Source of the DNA: CAZHPR01 sp964534305
GTDB lineage: Bacteria; Patescibacteriota; Minisyncoccia; Phycocordibacterales; WO2-35-19
DNA length: 45,018 nt
Reading direction: 5' to 3'
Assembly: GCA_964534305.1 (NCBI GenBank)
Contig: CAZHPR010000006.1
Span: 1-45,018 of the forward strand
Position 1 is the first letter of the stretch. Each line of letters begins with the position of its first letter. The notes below the pieces were generated by a model. It saw nothing but the letters and a program-made list of their open reading frames with translations, ran no database searches and was not told where the DNA came from. Made by a program: the position numbers and the translations under genes. Shown one piece after another: positions 17,513 to 25,759 of the stretch.

Positions 17513-17734
17513 TTAAACAATTGTTGGTTTGGCAACACACCAATCTACACGATAATACTCGGAACCTGTATCTAATGTGTATTCATAATACTTTATAAAT
17601 TTGTATTCAGCTTCTTCTTCATTCGATGCCATTACAAGATTAGAAACCTTCTCACAAATAGAGTTATCAGTTAAATAGTATCTGAGTATAACTGCTCCTT
17701 CTACCAAATAACAATTCATGTTATACCTCTTCAT
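17513..17734 (-). CDS. Hypothetical protein (73 aa)
   Basis: Not recognised. Tyr- and Glu-rich small protein. Its ATG overlaps the stop of the 56-aa gene upstream. Confidence 0.7.
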   Translation of the reverse strand: MKRYNMNCYLVEGAVILRYYLTDNSICEKVSNLVMASNEEEAEYKFIKYYEYTLDTGSEYYRVDWCVAKPTIV

Positions 17735-17901
17735 ACTTTATTAAAACTAATTCCGTATTTCCAAATCATAAATTCTTTTTGATGGAATACCGGAAGTTCA
17801 GAGCTACTAAGAATTGGATTGTGTTTTCGGTCTACGATTTGAAGTCTATATCCGAACAGATGTAGGACAGTAAACCCACCTTCACTAAAGAAATGTGCCA
17901 C
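17731..17901 (-). CDS. Hypothetical small protein with GTG start (56 aa)
   Basis: A frame starting with GTG (MAHFFSEGGFTVLHL) nine bases after CAGGAG and ending FNKV. The stop overlaps the next gene's ATG as ATGA, which is the main evidence for it. Family unknown. Confidence 0.65.
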   Translation of the reverse strand: MAHFFSEGGFTVLHLFGYRLQIVDRKHNPILSSSELPVFHQKEFMIWKYGISFNKV

Positions 17902-17921
17902 TATTTGTTCTCCTGTTCTTG

Positions 17922-18974
17922 TTAATATTTGATACCTAGACGTTTCAATGTATCTTCTATATTGTACATTTCATCTGGTTCTCGTCTCATCCATAAGAGG
18001 ATTCCGTTTTCACGGAGATAATCTAGCCAGTTGTATTCTAACTCCTCTCCACGGAAAGTCAAGAGTTTTTTCTTATCTTCTCCATAGTATGACTTATAAG
18101 CTTCAACAACAACTTCAAAAGATTCTTTGATGCCTTTGCCTTCTAAAATCTTTAGTGCTGTTTCTTTTCCTAAACCACGACACTTACGCAGTTCATACTT
18201 CTCTTGAAACTCGGGAGGTAAGTTAGGAAGACCTTGAATATTGTCTGTAGTCTTATCACCAACCAGTAATTGCAAGCAGAACCATTTAGCTGCTTCTTCT
18301 GGGGTGTTTATTTCTATACCCTCATCACACTTATCATAATTGAAATGTGGAGAAATAATCATCTTCAAATCTTTATCAATATAAGAAAGAACATGTTCCC
18401 ACTTTCCAGTTTTTCTGAAGTTTAAATAATTTTGCCAACCAATTTGACCTAAAGTATCATCAACTTCTTGGTTATCAACCAATACTATTTTATTTTTATA
18501 TTTTTGCACTAAAGCTTCTTTGACTTCAAGGAAAAATATTGGTTTTGGTTTGCGGTTTCCTTTATATGGCAGGATATTAGCAGCATCATACCGCCAATTG
18601 CCTGTTCCTGCTATGTACAGTCTATAATCCTCCGCTTCAGAAGTTTTCTTAATCCTGCCAACAGTGACGTCTATCATTGTAAGTGCTTGTTCTAGTACCA
18701 ATTCTTCAGAATCAATAATAAGTTCTGCACATTCTTCAATACTAAAGTCATCAACAGAAATTAAATGTTTTCCTTGTTTATCTCGGATTGCATTTTGTTC
18801 TCCAATCCACCCACCATCACGAGAACGTTTTAGACCATAAAATTTAGATACCCCATCAAATCTTTGTTTCCAGCCAGTCTCTTTGTGTGTGACAATAATA
18901 AAATCTTTCTGGCACGATTTTGCAGCTCTGAAAAGTAAGGTGTCAGCATCAACATGGCACATTTTATACTTCAT
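17922..18974 (-). CDS. 5'-3' exonuclease / flap endonuclease
   Basis: PIN-like 5' nuclease. Acidic metal ligands appear in order: HVDADTLLF at the N terminus, NQEVDDTLG, and YIDKDLKMI. These are followed by the GDKTTDNIQGLP and CRGLGKETALKIL helix-hairpin-helix region that grips DNA. At 350 aa it resembles T7 gp6-type exonucleases, which remove RNA primers and degrade host DNA. It precedes the resolvase operon. Confidence 0.88.
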   Translation of the reverse strand: MKYKMCHVDADTLLFRAAKSCQKDFIIVTHKETGWKQRFDGVSKFYGLKRSRDGGWIGEQNAIRDKQGKHLISVDDFSIEECAELIIDSEELVLEQALTMIDVTVGRIKKTSEAEDYRLYIAGTGNWRYDAANILPYKGNRKPKPIFFLEVKEALVQKYKNKIVLVDNQEVDDTLGQIGWQNYLNFRKTGKWEHVLSYIDKDLKMIISPHFNYDKCDEGIEINTPEEAAKWFCLQLLVGDKTTDNIQGLPNLPPEFQEKYELRKCRGLGKETALKILEGKGIKESFEVVVEAYKSYYGEDKKKLLTFRGEELEYNWLDYLRENGILLWMRREPDEMYNIEDTLKRLGIKY

Positions 18975-18975
18975 C

Positions 18976-19683
18976 TTATAAACCTTCTGTAATTAAGTTG
19001 TTGTTATATTCAAACTTTAATTTATCAACTATTCTAATTAGTGCATTCTTAATCTTTTCATCTGTCTCTGACTCAATATACTTCAGTATCGTTTCTATTT
19101 TTAATTTTTGCCAGAATCTATGGGCATCTTCTGGATTATTGAAATGTTTGCTTATTTTTACATTTCTTGGTTTTATTTCAGCAACAAAGGGGTTTGTTCT
19201 TTCATTTATCATACCTTTACTTTTATTTTTATACCAAACACCTAAAGGTAATTCACTGTTGCCAATCTTATCCCTGTTTACCAGATTATTAATTTCACTG
19301 GAGACAAAACAACAAGTTTCTGGACCATACACTTTATTTTTGCTGGTTATAAGATCTTTATCTAGTTGCTTACCTACCCAATCTTGTTTTTCCATCCACT
19401 TTTTGAAGTTGGAAAATACTAACCAATCATCACAAACATAACAATCATAGTAAGTTATACTGATGTGTCTATACTTCTCATAATAACATCTTTTAATCAT
19501 GTTGCACCACTTAAGATAAAATGGACAATGTTTTCTTTTTCCATTATCCGTAAATTCAACGTTGTAATCTGCATCCATTATACCAACTCCACAAAATTTT
19601 TTATATTTCCTGAGTTTGGTGATTCCGTTGGTATACGTATAAGGTTTTAAATAGTACCCGTTTTCTAAATCAACTATTTCCAT
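18976..19683 (-). CDS. HNH endonuclease with AP2-like DNA-binding domain
   Basis: The first 130 residues carry a phage HNH-type pattern: a WCNMIKRCYY helix, YYDCYVCDDWLVFSNF, and LDKDLITSKNKVYGPETC. An AP2-like domain follows (GVWYKNKSKG ... FVAEI ... FNNPEDAHRFW). This combination is typical of freestanding homing endonucleases. It is inserted between the exonuclease gene and a terminator that closes the upstream operon. No intron is visible in the flanking genes. Confidence 0.8.
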   Translation of the reverse strand: MEIVDLENGYYLKPYTYTNGITKLRKYKKFCGVGIMDADYNVEFTDNGKRKHCPFYLKWCNMIKRCYYEKYRHISITYYDCYVCDDWLVFSNFKKWMEKQDWVGKQLDKDLITSKNKVYGPETCCFVSSEINNLVNRDKIGNSELPLGVWYKNKSKGMINERTNPFVAEIKPRNVKISKHFNNPEDAHRFWQKLKIETILKYIESETDEKIKNALIRIVDKLKFEYNNNLITEGL

Positions 19684-19696
19684 TTTATTATTTTCC

Positions 19697-19724
19697 TATA
19701 AATAGAGCCACACTTAGGTGGCTC
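19697..19724 (-). terminator. Rho-independent terminator
   Basis: A perfect 7-bp stem, GAGCCAC with GTGGCTC (19705-19711 and 19718-19724), is followed on the minus strand by TATTTATAGG. It closes the operon ending with the 98-aa gene and insulates the HNH gene. Confidence 0.7.
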
Positions 19725-19742
19725 AACTATATTATTTATTTG

Positions 19743-20039
19743 TTATTCACTACGGCCCATAAGAATATCCAGCTCATTAAGTTTCTCAACTTTTTCCTCA
19801 AGAGACTTGCGTTCCTTCTCTGCCTTGTATCGCTTGTCAAATTCCAGTTTTGCATAAAATTTCAACATAGCTGGTTTGTATTGGTGAATTTCTTTTTCTG
19901 AATCAACGATATCTTTGAGTGCTTCTTTTAGGTCTTGCAGTTGGAGCATTACTTCGACCATTTCTTCAATGGTCTTGCTCAGACGCTTACGTTCTTGTTG
20001 GTCTTGGGGGAGTTCATTTTTCAGTTCAACTTTAGCCAT
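19743..20039 (-). CDS. Coiled-coil protein (98 aa)
   Basis: Highly charged, nearly all helix with heptad-like spacing. The LKDIVDSEK ... MLKFYAKL ... KRYKAEKE layout faintly resembles the small T4 DsbA-type dsDNA-binding proteins, but I do not consider this proven. It is the last gene before a terminator. Confidence 0.7.
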   Translation of the reverse strand: MAKVELKNELPQDQQERKRLSKTIEEMVEVMLQLQDLKEALKDIVDSEKEIHQYKPAMLKFYAKLEFDKRYKAEKERKSLEEKVEKLNELDILMGRSE

Positions 20040-20072
20040 ATTTTATTTCTCCTTTTTAGATTATTAATTTAA

Positions 20073-20351
20073 TTAAGCTTTCTTAAAATCTTTACATGGG
20101 ACAAGTTCATAGATTTGGCAATTACAACACTCACAAATACCAGCCTCTTGCATTTGAAGGACACCTTCTGTCTGAAGCGCTGCATACATAGCAGCAAAAT
20201 CTTTTAGTTGATTAAAGACTTTATCTGTCAGTTTGTATCCACTATCTTCAACTACATTGACATACGCAAGCATTTCACCAATTGCATCTACTTCTAGTTG
20301 ATCCATCTGGACAGTATATTTACCTGATGGTGTTACTTTCTTAACTTTCAT
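20073..20351 (-). CDS. Paralogous small protein A (92 aa)
   Basis: Shares an N-terminal half (MKxKKxTxxGxYxVxM, then QLE ... LxYVNV) with the next upstream gene, so the two are tandem paralogs. This copy has a C-terminal Cys cluster, CECCNC, that the other lacks, perhaps a metal site. No known family recognised. Confidence 0.75.
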   Translation of the reverse strand: MKVKKVTPSGKYTVQMDQLEVDAIGEMLAYVNVVEDSGYKLTDKVFNQLKDFAAMYAALQTEGVLQMQEAGICECCNCQIYELVPCKDFKKA

Positions 20352-20409
20352 TTATTTCTCCTTTAAATATTTTTAGTTTTTGTTTGTATTGTAGTGTAAA
20401 TATTAAACA

Positions 20410-20688
20410 TTAAACGTTCAGTAGGTCTTTCTTAAGATGAAGTTCTACTGGTTTTTCTAGAAGGAAAGTTTGTCCGTCTACATCTAGAATTGGATGGAAT
20501 ACATCTTCAAGTTCCATTGTAGCATGTTCATAGAAAAATTCCAACAGACCTTTATATGTACTCTGTGCAAGCTCATGTTTTGTATTCCAGACATTCACAT
20601 AACCCAATAGTTCATTAACCGCATTAATTTCCAATTGGGACATAACTACGTTGTAATTGCCGTTTTCAGTAATTTTCTTAAGTTTCAT
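20410..20688 (-). CDS. Paralogous small protein B (92 aa)
   Basis: Tandem paralog of the 20073-20351 product, of the same length. The C-terminal halves have diverged: here a Leu/Lys tail and no Cys cluster. A 58-base gap separates the two genes. Confidence 0.75.
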   Translation of the reverse strand: MKLKKITENGNYNVVMSQLEINAVNELLGYVNVWNTKHELAQSTYKGLLEFFYEHATMELEDVFHPILDVDGQTFLLEKPVELHLKKDLLNV

Positions 20689-20689
20689 A

Positions 20690-20905
20690 TTAACCCTTCT
20701 TATTTGTTAGTTTGTTGTGTTCATAAACATAGATGCAACCGACAATCAAAAACAAAACACATACGATTGCCAATTGAATCCAAATCGGCGCAAGCACCCA
20801 TACCCAGTTCCACGTGATATACCCTGTTAGTTTAAGCGTAATAAAAATTAAACATAGGATACTCAAGAATGGGAAAGAACCTTGTACTTTAGTTGTATTA
20901 CTCAT
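20690..20905 (-). CDS. Small two-pass membrane protein
   Basis: Two hydrophobic segments (about residues 12-32 and 38-60) joined by a Trp-rich loop (YITWNWVWVLAP). The sequence resembles the widespread phage 'transmembrane Fragile-X-F' family, whose role is not established. Two short membrane helices would also suit a holin, but nothing here proves it. Confidence 0.75.
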   Translation of the reverse strand: MSNTTKVQGSFPFLSILCLIFITLKLTGYITWNWVWVLAPIWIQLAIVCVLFLIVGCIYVYEHNKLTNKKG

Positions 20906-21105
20906 TATTTACTCTCCTTTGTCTTCCGATTAATGAAACCAAGAATCTTACTCTTCCCTGATTTCACTTCATCTATTTTACTACCTACTCGGCAATTAGT
21001 CAAGAGGTTTTCTTCTTCGATTTGAATTATTGCATTGTTATACATCATGAACTCATCTAAATTCTGTACTTTCTGAAGTAGATTATAAATTGTTCCTAGA
21101 TCCAT
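20905..21105 (-). CDS. Hypothetical protein (66 aa)
   Basis: Not recognised. Helical N terminus and a basic C-terminal tail. Its stop shares a base with the membrane protein start. Confidence 0.65.
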   Translation of the reverse strand: MDLGTIYNLLQKVQNLDEFMMYNNAIIQIEEENLLTNCRVGSKIDEVKSGKSKILGFINRKTKESK

Positions 21106-21153
21106 ACATTAATACTCCTTTTGTCCACTTTGGGGATGAAGCTTCGCTGCATA

Positions 21154-21516
21154 TTAAGAGTCTCCTTCAAGAACTTTTCGTTCAGTTTCTAGGTCACGGT
21201 TGTACACAGTTTCTTCTGTAAATTTATCAGGAAAGCGTGTTTTTAGCTTATTGATGACACGAGTAGCCTCTGTTTCAAAGTCTGTACCTAGTTCATCAAA
21301 CAGAATTGCAAGATACCAGAGAATATCTCCAGCTTCTTCTTTAACGTTTACTACATCCAATTCACGACCGTAAAAGATTTGCTTCTTTAGTGCATCCAAC
21401 AGTTCACCTGATTCTGTTACACAACCGATTGCGGCATGAAGAATACGTACATTGGGTTGAAAGAAGTTTGGGGATTCAGTGCGAATTGCATCTTCAATAA
21501 ATTGTTTATCTCGCAT
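21154..21516 (-). CDS. MazG-like nucleotide pyrophosphohydrolase
   Basis: All-alpha NTP pyrophosphohydrolase. The metal-binding pattern is seen as TESGELLDAL followed by VKEEAGDILWYL (ESGE ... EEAGD). In other phages such enzymes act on nucleotide pools or alarmones. The 120-aa length fits a single MazG domain. It follows the DNA ligase gene. Confidence 0.85.
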   Translation of the reverse strand: MRDKQFIEDAIRTESPNFFQPNVRILHAAIGCVTESGELLDALKKQIFYGRELDVVNVKEEAGDILWYLAILFDELGTDFETEATRVINKLKTRFPDKFTEETVYNRDLETERKVLEGDS

Positions 21517-21530
21517 GTTATTTGTTCTCC

Positions 21531-22904
21531 TTATTTAATATTTTTCAACAAATCAATAATACTATCTTTTGTTTCCATAATTTTATCAAATGTATCAGCA
21601 ACATTTTTATCATCGCGGACTTCAACAAAACGTGGCAAGAAGATGCTATATTGGTCTTGTTTCAACTCATTAGTTACTAGATCATTTCCACGAACTGTTA
21701 CAATCTTACCAATCATATCATCCTGTGTCAAGAAGAATTTCTTGCGTTGTGCATCAGTCAAGCCGCTACCAACTTTACACTTCACGACACCATCTTCAGA
21801 TTCTACAAAGATTGCTCCAACCTGTTCATGCTTTTTACTATGTTCTTGGAAGCCAATAATTTTCATCTCAACGACAAATTCATTTTTGAGCTTCAAACCA
21901 TCTTTAACTTTACCATCTTTCCATTTAAGTTTAGGCGACTTGATTACCGTCCCCTCCATGCCTTTATAACGTGCTTCTACAAAATGATCAATTACTTCTT
22001 GTGTTGTATTACAGAAACGAGATTCTACCATTTGAATATGCAGTGTGTCAACATATTCTACAATATTTTCTACCAGATTAAAACGTTCAATATAATTTTC
22101 TGTTGACTTACGATTATTATATTCATCAATACTAACAACATCCCAGAGAACAATAACAACTTTGTCTGGATCAGATTCATCACTATTCAAGTATCCATTA
22201 CCAATCTTGCGTTCCTCAAACTCTGTAAAACTGTTTCCTTTACGGACAAGTGCTTCGCAGTGTAGGACAAAGCCAGCCTCTGGATCTGTAATCATTTCCA
22301 TTAGTCTCTCTTCTACAGTGTTTGGCAGTTTGAACTTGCAATTAATACCACTTCGTGAACGATAGCTAATAGAATCTTTCATTACAAACACATCTGCATA
22401 AAGACCATCAAGTTTGACTTGTGAATAACATGGCAACTTGAAGTTTTTGATCAGTTTTTCACTAAATAGTGTATATGAAAGATATGGTGGTTCTGTAATC
22501 AAACCTTTCCAGATCTTGTTGATCGTAGTTGTTTGAACACCACAATCCAAATCTTTCTTGACGATATTACAAACAAGTTCTTGCATCTCAGTTGATCGTT
22601 CTGACAACACACCAGTCAAGAAAGAAATTGCTTTATTTCCTGTCAGTTCACGAGAATAAATTGTTTCAAGGACATCAAACAAAATCTCAAACTCTTCATT
22701 CTCATCGTACTCAAAATATTCACCATGTTTCCAATTATCTTCATATGGAATATTTTTTATATAGAAGTTAATACTTGGATCATAAGCAAGGTAGAAAACT
22801 TTCTTTAAAGTTTCATTATCTTTATTTGCAAGCAACATTGCTTCCTTCTCATTACGAGAAGATGTTTGACGAAGTTCTTTAATAATATCTACAACCTTTT
22901 TCAT
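21531..22904 (-). CDS. ATP-dependent DNA ligase
   Basis: Seals nicks during replication and recombination. The adenylated Lys is K164 in QVKLDG (motif I), downstream motifs include the Glu-containing HCEALVRKG, and motif IV/V is seen in MEGTVIKSP and DGLKLKNEF. An N-terminal helical domain of about 140 residues and a total of 457 aa resemble the T4 gp30 type. AAGGAG precedes the ATG. Confidence 0.93.
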   Translation of the reverse strand: MKKVVDIIKELRQTSSRNEKEAMLLANKDNETLKKVFYLAYDPSINFYIKNIPYEDNWKHGEYFEYDENEEFEILFDVLETIYSRELTGNKAISFLTGVLSERSTEMQELVCNIVKKDLDCGVQTTTINKIWKGLITEPPYLSYTLFSEKLIKNFKLPCYSQVKLDGLYADVFVMKDSISYRSRSGINCKFKLPNTVEERLMEMITDPEAGFVLHCEALVRKGNSFTEFEERKIGNGYLNSDESDPDKVVIVLWDVVSIDEYNNRKSTENYIERFNLVENIVEYVDTLHIQMVESRFCNTTQEVIDHFVEARYKGMEGTVIKSPKLKWKDGKVKDGLKLKNEFVVEMKIIGFQEHSKKHEQVGAIFVESEDGVVKCKVGSGLTDAQRKKFFLTQDDMIGKIVTVRGNDLVTNELKQDQYSIFLPRFVEVRDDKNVADTFDKIMETKDSIIDLLKNIK

Positions 22905-22917
22905 TCTTTCTCCTTAA

Positions 22918-23148
22918 TCAATATATAGTGGGACAACGCTTACCTTTGTTGATATTCATACTCTTCGATTCACCTCTGGCATTGCGGTACAAACAAGTCT
23001 TATAATTCCCTGAAACCGATTCAGAAACAAGTTTATATCGTGAGTATGCTTTAGATTCAGCAGCACTGACACTAGGGATAAATGTAGCGACAACAAGAAT
23101 GATACCAATAAATACCAACATTGTCCACCCTTTGATTTTGCTTTTCAT
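22918..23148 (-). CDS. Exported small protein with signal peptide
   Basis: A clear signal peptide: basic MKSKIK, hydrophobic core VFIGIILVVATF, probable cleavage after VSA. The mature part is about 45 residues with two Cys that could form a disulfide in the periplasm. Function unknown. It is the first gene after a promoter at 23180-23208, followed by the ligase. Confidence 0.75.
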   Translation of the reverse strand: MKSKIKGWTMLVFIGIILVVATFIPSVSAAESKAYSRYKLVSESVSGNYKTCLYRNARGESKSMNINKGKRCPTIY

Positions 23149-23179
23149 TTTAATCTCCTAAAAACAACTCTGTAACTAA

Positions 23180-23208
23180 AGTATACTACGGCTTGTCATT
23201 ATCATCAA
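23180..23208 (-). promoter_or_regulatory. Sigma70 promoter for the ligase operon
   Basis: On the minus strand TTGATG (23208-23203) and TATACT (23185-23180) are separated by 17 bases. It lies at the end of the 114-aa gene and would transcribe the exported protein, ligase and MazG genes. Confidence 0.6.
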
Positions 23209-23530
23209 GACTTTTCTTTGTTTCTGGATTAAAAATTCCCATCAAATAACGTTCCCTTGCAGACAACAGCGTCCAAGGAATCCCATTGTTAATATAATGG
23301 TTAATATCTCTTAACCATACAGCATATAAATCATATGTCTCTCCATCAAGCCATTCAGAGTTGATATCATCCAACTCTTCTTCCATGTACTGCATCCAAT
23401 TAAGGACATACTTGATCTTGGTTTTAAAAACAAAATTGTGTACATCAAAACTAGACTTCTTGGTTGTCTGTTTTGTTCTACCCTTCTTCGATGCGGTACT
23501 CTTAGTTGTTGTCGTTTTCTTTGTCGTCAT
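23186..23530 (-). CDS. Hypothetical protein with basic Thr/Lys tail (114 aa)
   Basis: The first 27 residues are a Lys/Thr/Ser low-complexity basic tail like those of nucleic-acid-binding proteins, followed by an acidic aromatic domain. Not recognised further. Confidence 0.7.
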   Translation of the reverse strand: MTTKKTTTTKSTASKKGRTKQTTKKSSFDVHNFVFKTKIKYVLNWMQYMEEELDDINSEWLDGETYDLYAVWLRDINHYINNGIPWTLLSARERYLMGIFNPETKKSLDDNDKP

Positions 23531-23766
23531 AGACGAATATTCCTGTAAGTAGTATATTGTGAAATCTCATTATATTTAACAACAGCAATATATTCAAGCT
23601 CATGGAGTTTATCGATACAAGCCATGTTCATCCAAGAATCACCATAACCAATCAAATCTTCTCGTTTAACAGTATTTCCATTTTTGAACTTTTCTTTTGC
23701 AAGAAGAATAGTGTCAGCAAAATATTTCAAATCAATATTGTCTTTAAAATCATCATATTTATACAT
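23527..23766 (-). CDS. Hypothetical protein (79 aa)
   Basis: Not recognised. The start at 23766 (MYKYDDF) is chosen because it follows AAGGAG at good spacing. The longer frame from 23805 lies in the upstream gene. Confidence 0.7.
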   Translation of the reverse strand: MYKYDDFKDNIDLKYFADTILLAKEKFKNGNTVKREDLIGYGDSWMNMACIDKLHELEYIAVVKYNEISQYTTYRNIRL

Positions 23767-24010
23767 TCTTAATCTCCTTGTTTTCTTGTTCTGACATAAC
23801 TTCAAAAATTAATTTCAAAGGCAGTGTCTTTAGAAGTTGTTTCATGTATGGAATCAATGCACCATCTTCTTGTGAAATATGGCGATCATCTGCTAACCCG
23901 AGCAACCCGATTTCAAAATAACAGCAGTTGGATAAATTTTGGGCAGCACCAGCAATCCGGTGAAGTTCCTCTGAGTTAAACAACTGTTTTGGTTTATCTT
24001 TAAAAGTCAT
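23759..24010 (-). CDS. Hypothetical protein (83 aa)
   Basis: Not recognised. Start MTFKDKPK at 24010 has AAGGA upstream and overlaps the end of the preceding gene. Helical, with two adjacent Cys. Confidence 0.7.
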   Translation of the reverse strand: MTFKDKPKQLFNSEELHRIAGAAQNLSNCCYFEIGLLGLADDRHISQEDGALIPYMKQLLKTLPLKLIFEVMSEQENKEIKNV

Positions 24011-24230
24011 ATTTAATTCCTTCTTTATCAAGCTGTTCTTTAAGTTCTGAAACTGTCAAAGCATTTCCTTTGCAGTTTTCTGGGAGATTTATAACAATAG
24101 ATTCTCGTGAAGCTTTCCATACTGTCCAAGCCCATTGAGTTTCATAATCAATATACTCTCCCCAATCTTCTACATCCAGTTTGAAGAATTGTTTAGCCCA
24201 TTTTTCAAATTCTTCTCGTACTTTATCCAT
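24000..24230 (-). CDS. Conserved phage protein of unknown function (76 aa)
   Basis: The WTVWKASRESIVINLPE element resembles a motif in many small early phage proteins (Ea22-like accessory genes) with no defined function. Acidic N terminus. Confidence 0.7.
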   Translation of the reverse strand: MDKVREEFEKWAKQFFKLDVEDWGEYIDYETQWAWTVWKASRESIVINLPENCKGNALTVSELKEQLDKEGIKYDF

Positions 24231-24241
24231 TTCTTTTCTCC

Positions 24242-24520
24242 TTAATCTTTAGTTGGAACCCAAGTATAATCTTTCCCTTCACTGGAGTCAAACAGTTTAT
24301 CATCTAAAACATCAAAAGCTTGTTCAAGACCGATTCTTGCAAGCTCTACATATCTTAGCACAACAGCCAGTTCATCACAAGGGTGTTGTCTATGAAAATC
24401 ATAAATATAACGATACACGTCTTGCAACTCACCTGCTTGGCTAAGAAGCATATCCTTGCAGAAAAATGTATCTTCCTCTTTGCTAAACTCTTCGAAACTA
24501 TCATTGAAATCATCTGACAT
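24242..24520 (-). CDS. Hypothetical acidic protein (92 aa)
   Basis: Not recognised. The start at 24520 (MSDDFNDSF) is chosen because AGGAG lies eight bases upstream, while the longer frame from 24556 would start inside the -10 box of the promoter at 24555-24582. Acidic and helical. Confidence 0.7.
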   Translation of the reverse strand: MSDDFNDSFEEFSKEEDTFFCKDMLLSQAGELQDVYRYIYDFHRQHPCDELAVVLRYVELARIGLEQAFDVLDDKLFDSSEGKDYTWVPTKD

Positions 24521-24554
24521 AAGGAATTCTCCTGTGTTCATCTTGAGTTTTATC

Positions 24555-24582
24555 ATTATATCACGTAAGAAAAGTATGTCAA
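24555..24582 (-). promoter_or_regulatory. Consensus sigma70 promoter
   Basis: On the minus strand a perfect TTGACA (24582-24577) and perfect TATAAT (24560-24555) are separated by 16 bases. It is the best match in the window and drives the genes from 24520 leftward. Confidence 0.8.
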
Positions 24583-24589
24583 TAGGTAA

Positions 24590-24618
24590 TAGATAAAAGG
24601 AAACCTCCCGAAGGAGGT
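24590..24618 (-). terminator. Rho-independent terminator with UUCG loop
   Basis: The stem ACCTCC/GGAGGT (24603-24608 and 24613-24618) encloses TTCG on the minus strand and is followed by TTTCCTTTT. It ends the transcript of the 207-aa beta-helix gene. Confidence 0.85.
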
Positions 24619-24638
24619 CTTATTATATTATTTATATT

Positions 24639-25262
24639 TTATTCCACTCCTTGATGTATTTTTGCCATAGGTATGATAAAAGGGATAACTACATCTTTTA
24701 AAGCAGCGTACTGCTTTTCAATTGTTTTCACAGAATCTTCAGTACCTTTTATTGGGAGCCTGAAAAACTTACGCTCGTCAAGTGCTAAGTTTTCAAAAAA
24801 TGATACAGCACCTGTAATCCGTATCCAGCAACCCTCCCAATATAAGCAAGAATCTGTAATCGTTATTCTACCAAAGTCCCCTTGAATGTACATTGGGTCT
24901 TTTAGGGTAATATCTGCAATATGGCAGTGGTCTCCAACACAAACATCTTTTACATATGAGTAACCACAAATATGAGAATGATCTTTTATTGTTGATGTAC
25001 CAGTAACAACAGAATAACCACCTACTATGGAATTGCCTTTTATGTTGGATTTACCCATCACTTTAGCCGAATCAACAACCCTTGCATCATCCATAACTTC
25101 TGCTTCATCGTATATCCAACAAGTGTCATAGTGACTTAGATTATGTTCTCCAGAGATAAAACCACCAATGTCTCCTGCTACAACATCTCCGAAATCTCTA
25201 AGAGCTTGTACTTGATACATCCCACCTGTTCGCGGATTTACAAGGCGATACTTTTTAATCAT
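24639..25262 (-). CDS. YdcK-like hexapeptide-repeat beta-helix protein
   Basis: The N terminus has VQALRDFGDVVAGDIGGF and EHNLSHYDTCWIYDEAEV, then rungs such as ARVVDSAKV and SVVTGTSTI. These form a left-handed beta helix like E. coli YdcK and many phage proteins. Function unknown. It has its own terminator, so it may be a separate unit. Confidence 0.8.
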   Translation of the reverse strand: MIKKYRLVNPRTGGMYQVQALRDFGDVVAGDIGGFISGEHNLSHYDTCWIYDEAEVMDDARVVDSAKVMGKSNIKGNSIVGGYSVVTGTSTIKDHSHICGYSYVKDVCVGDHCHIADITLKDPMYIQGDFGRITITDSCLYWEGCWIRITGAVSFFENLALDERKFFRLPIKGTEDSVKTIEKQYAALKDVVIPFIIPMAKIHQGVE

Positions 25263-25300
25263 TTATTTTCTCCTTTAGTTTATTGTAATTAAATTATAGA

Positions 25301-25330
25301 TTATAAAACCACCCCCTGAAGGAGGTTTTA
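25301..25330 (-). terminator. Hairpin terminator
   Basis: On the minus strand ACCTCC, a TTCA loop and GGGGGT (with one G-U pair) are followed by GGTTTTATAA. It lies just after the 94-aa gene and resembles the terminator at 24590-24618. Confidence 0.65.
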
Positions 25331-25337
25331 ATAAGCA

Positions 25338-25622
25338 TTAAATAACAATACCATTTTCAAACCAATATTTGTGTGGTTTATTATCTCCACCAAGAAGTGG
25401 TGCTTTGTTTGTCATATAAACAGTTTGTATCTCTTTCATATTTTGTAAAAATTCAAAAGTATCTACATTTTTTGTTTTATATTTTTCCGTTAGGAACTCT
25501 TGTGCTTGCGCCGCATACTGTGGTTCAGCAGTTGCCAAACACATAGCATGTGCAATAATCTCCATGAAATCTTTTGTTTTGTTTAGGTTTTCAAAGTAAG
25601 ATTGAAGGTGTTGCATAATCAT
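25338..25622 (-). CDS. Hypothetical protein (94 aa)
   Basis: Not recognised. Mostly helical, no membrane segment or Cys pattern. It has its own terminator, so it is probably a short transcription unit. Confidence 0.7.
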   Translation of the reverse strand: MIMQHLQSYFENLNKTKDFMEIIAHAMCLATAEPQYAAQAQEFLTEKYKTKNVDTFEFLQNMKEIQTVYMTNKAPLLGGDNKPHKYWFENGIVI

Positions 25623-25759
25623 ATCTCCTGTTGGTTGTTGATTTTATACAAATCAAGAAATCATTTCTAACTCCTCAATTCATAACTACATTTTCTCATT
25701 TATCTTCAAAATCTTCAAGAAAGATTATTCTGTTGTTAGCTTACTTTCAGAATAAAAAC

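Noticed and set aside
20352..20409. Promoter between the tandem paralogs
   Set aside because: Only a TTTACA with 19-base spacing to an AT-rich box; too weak.
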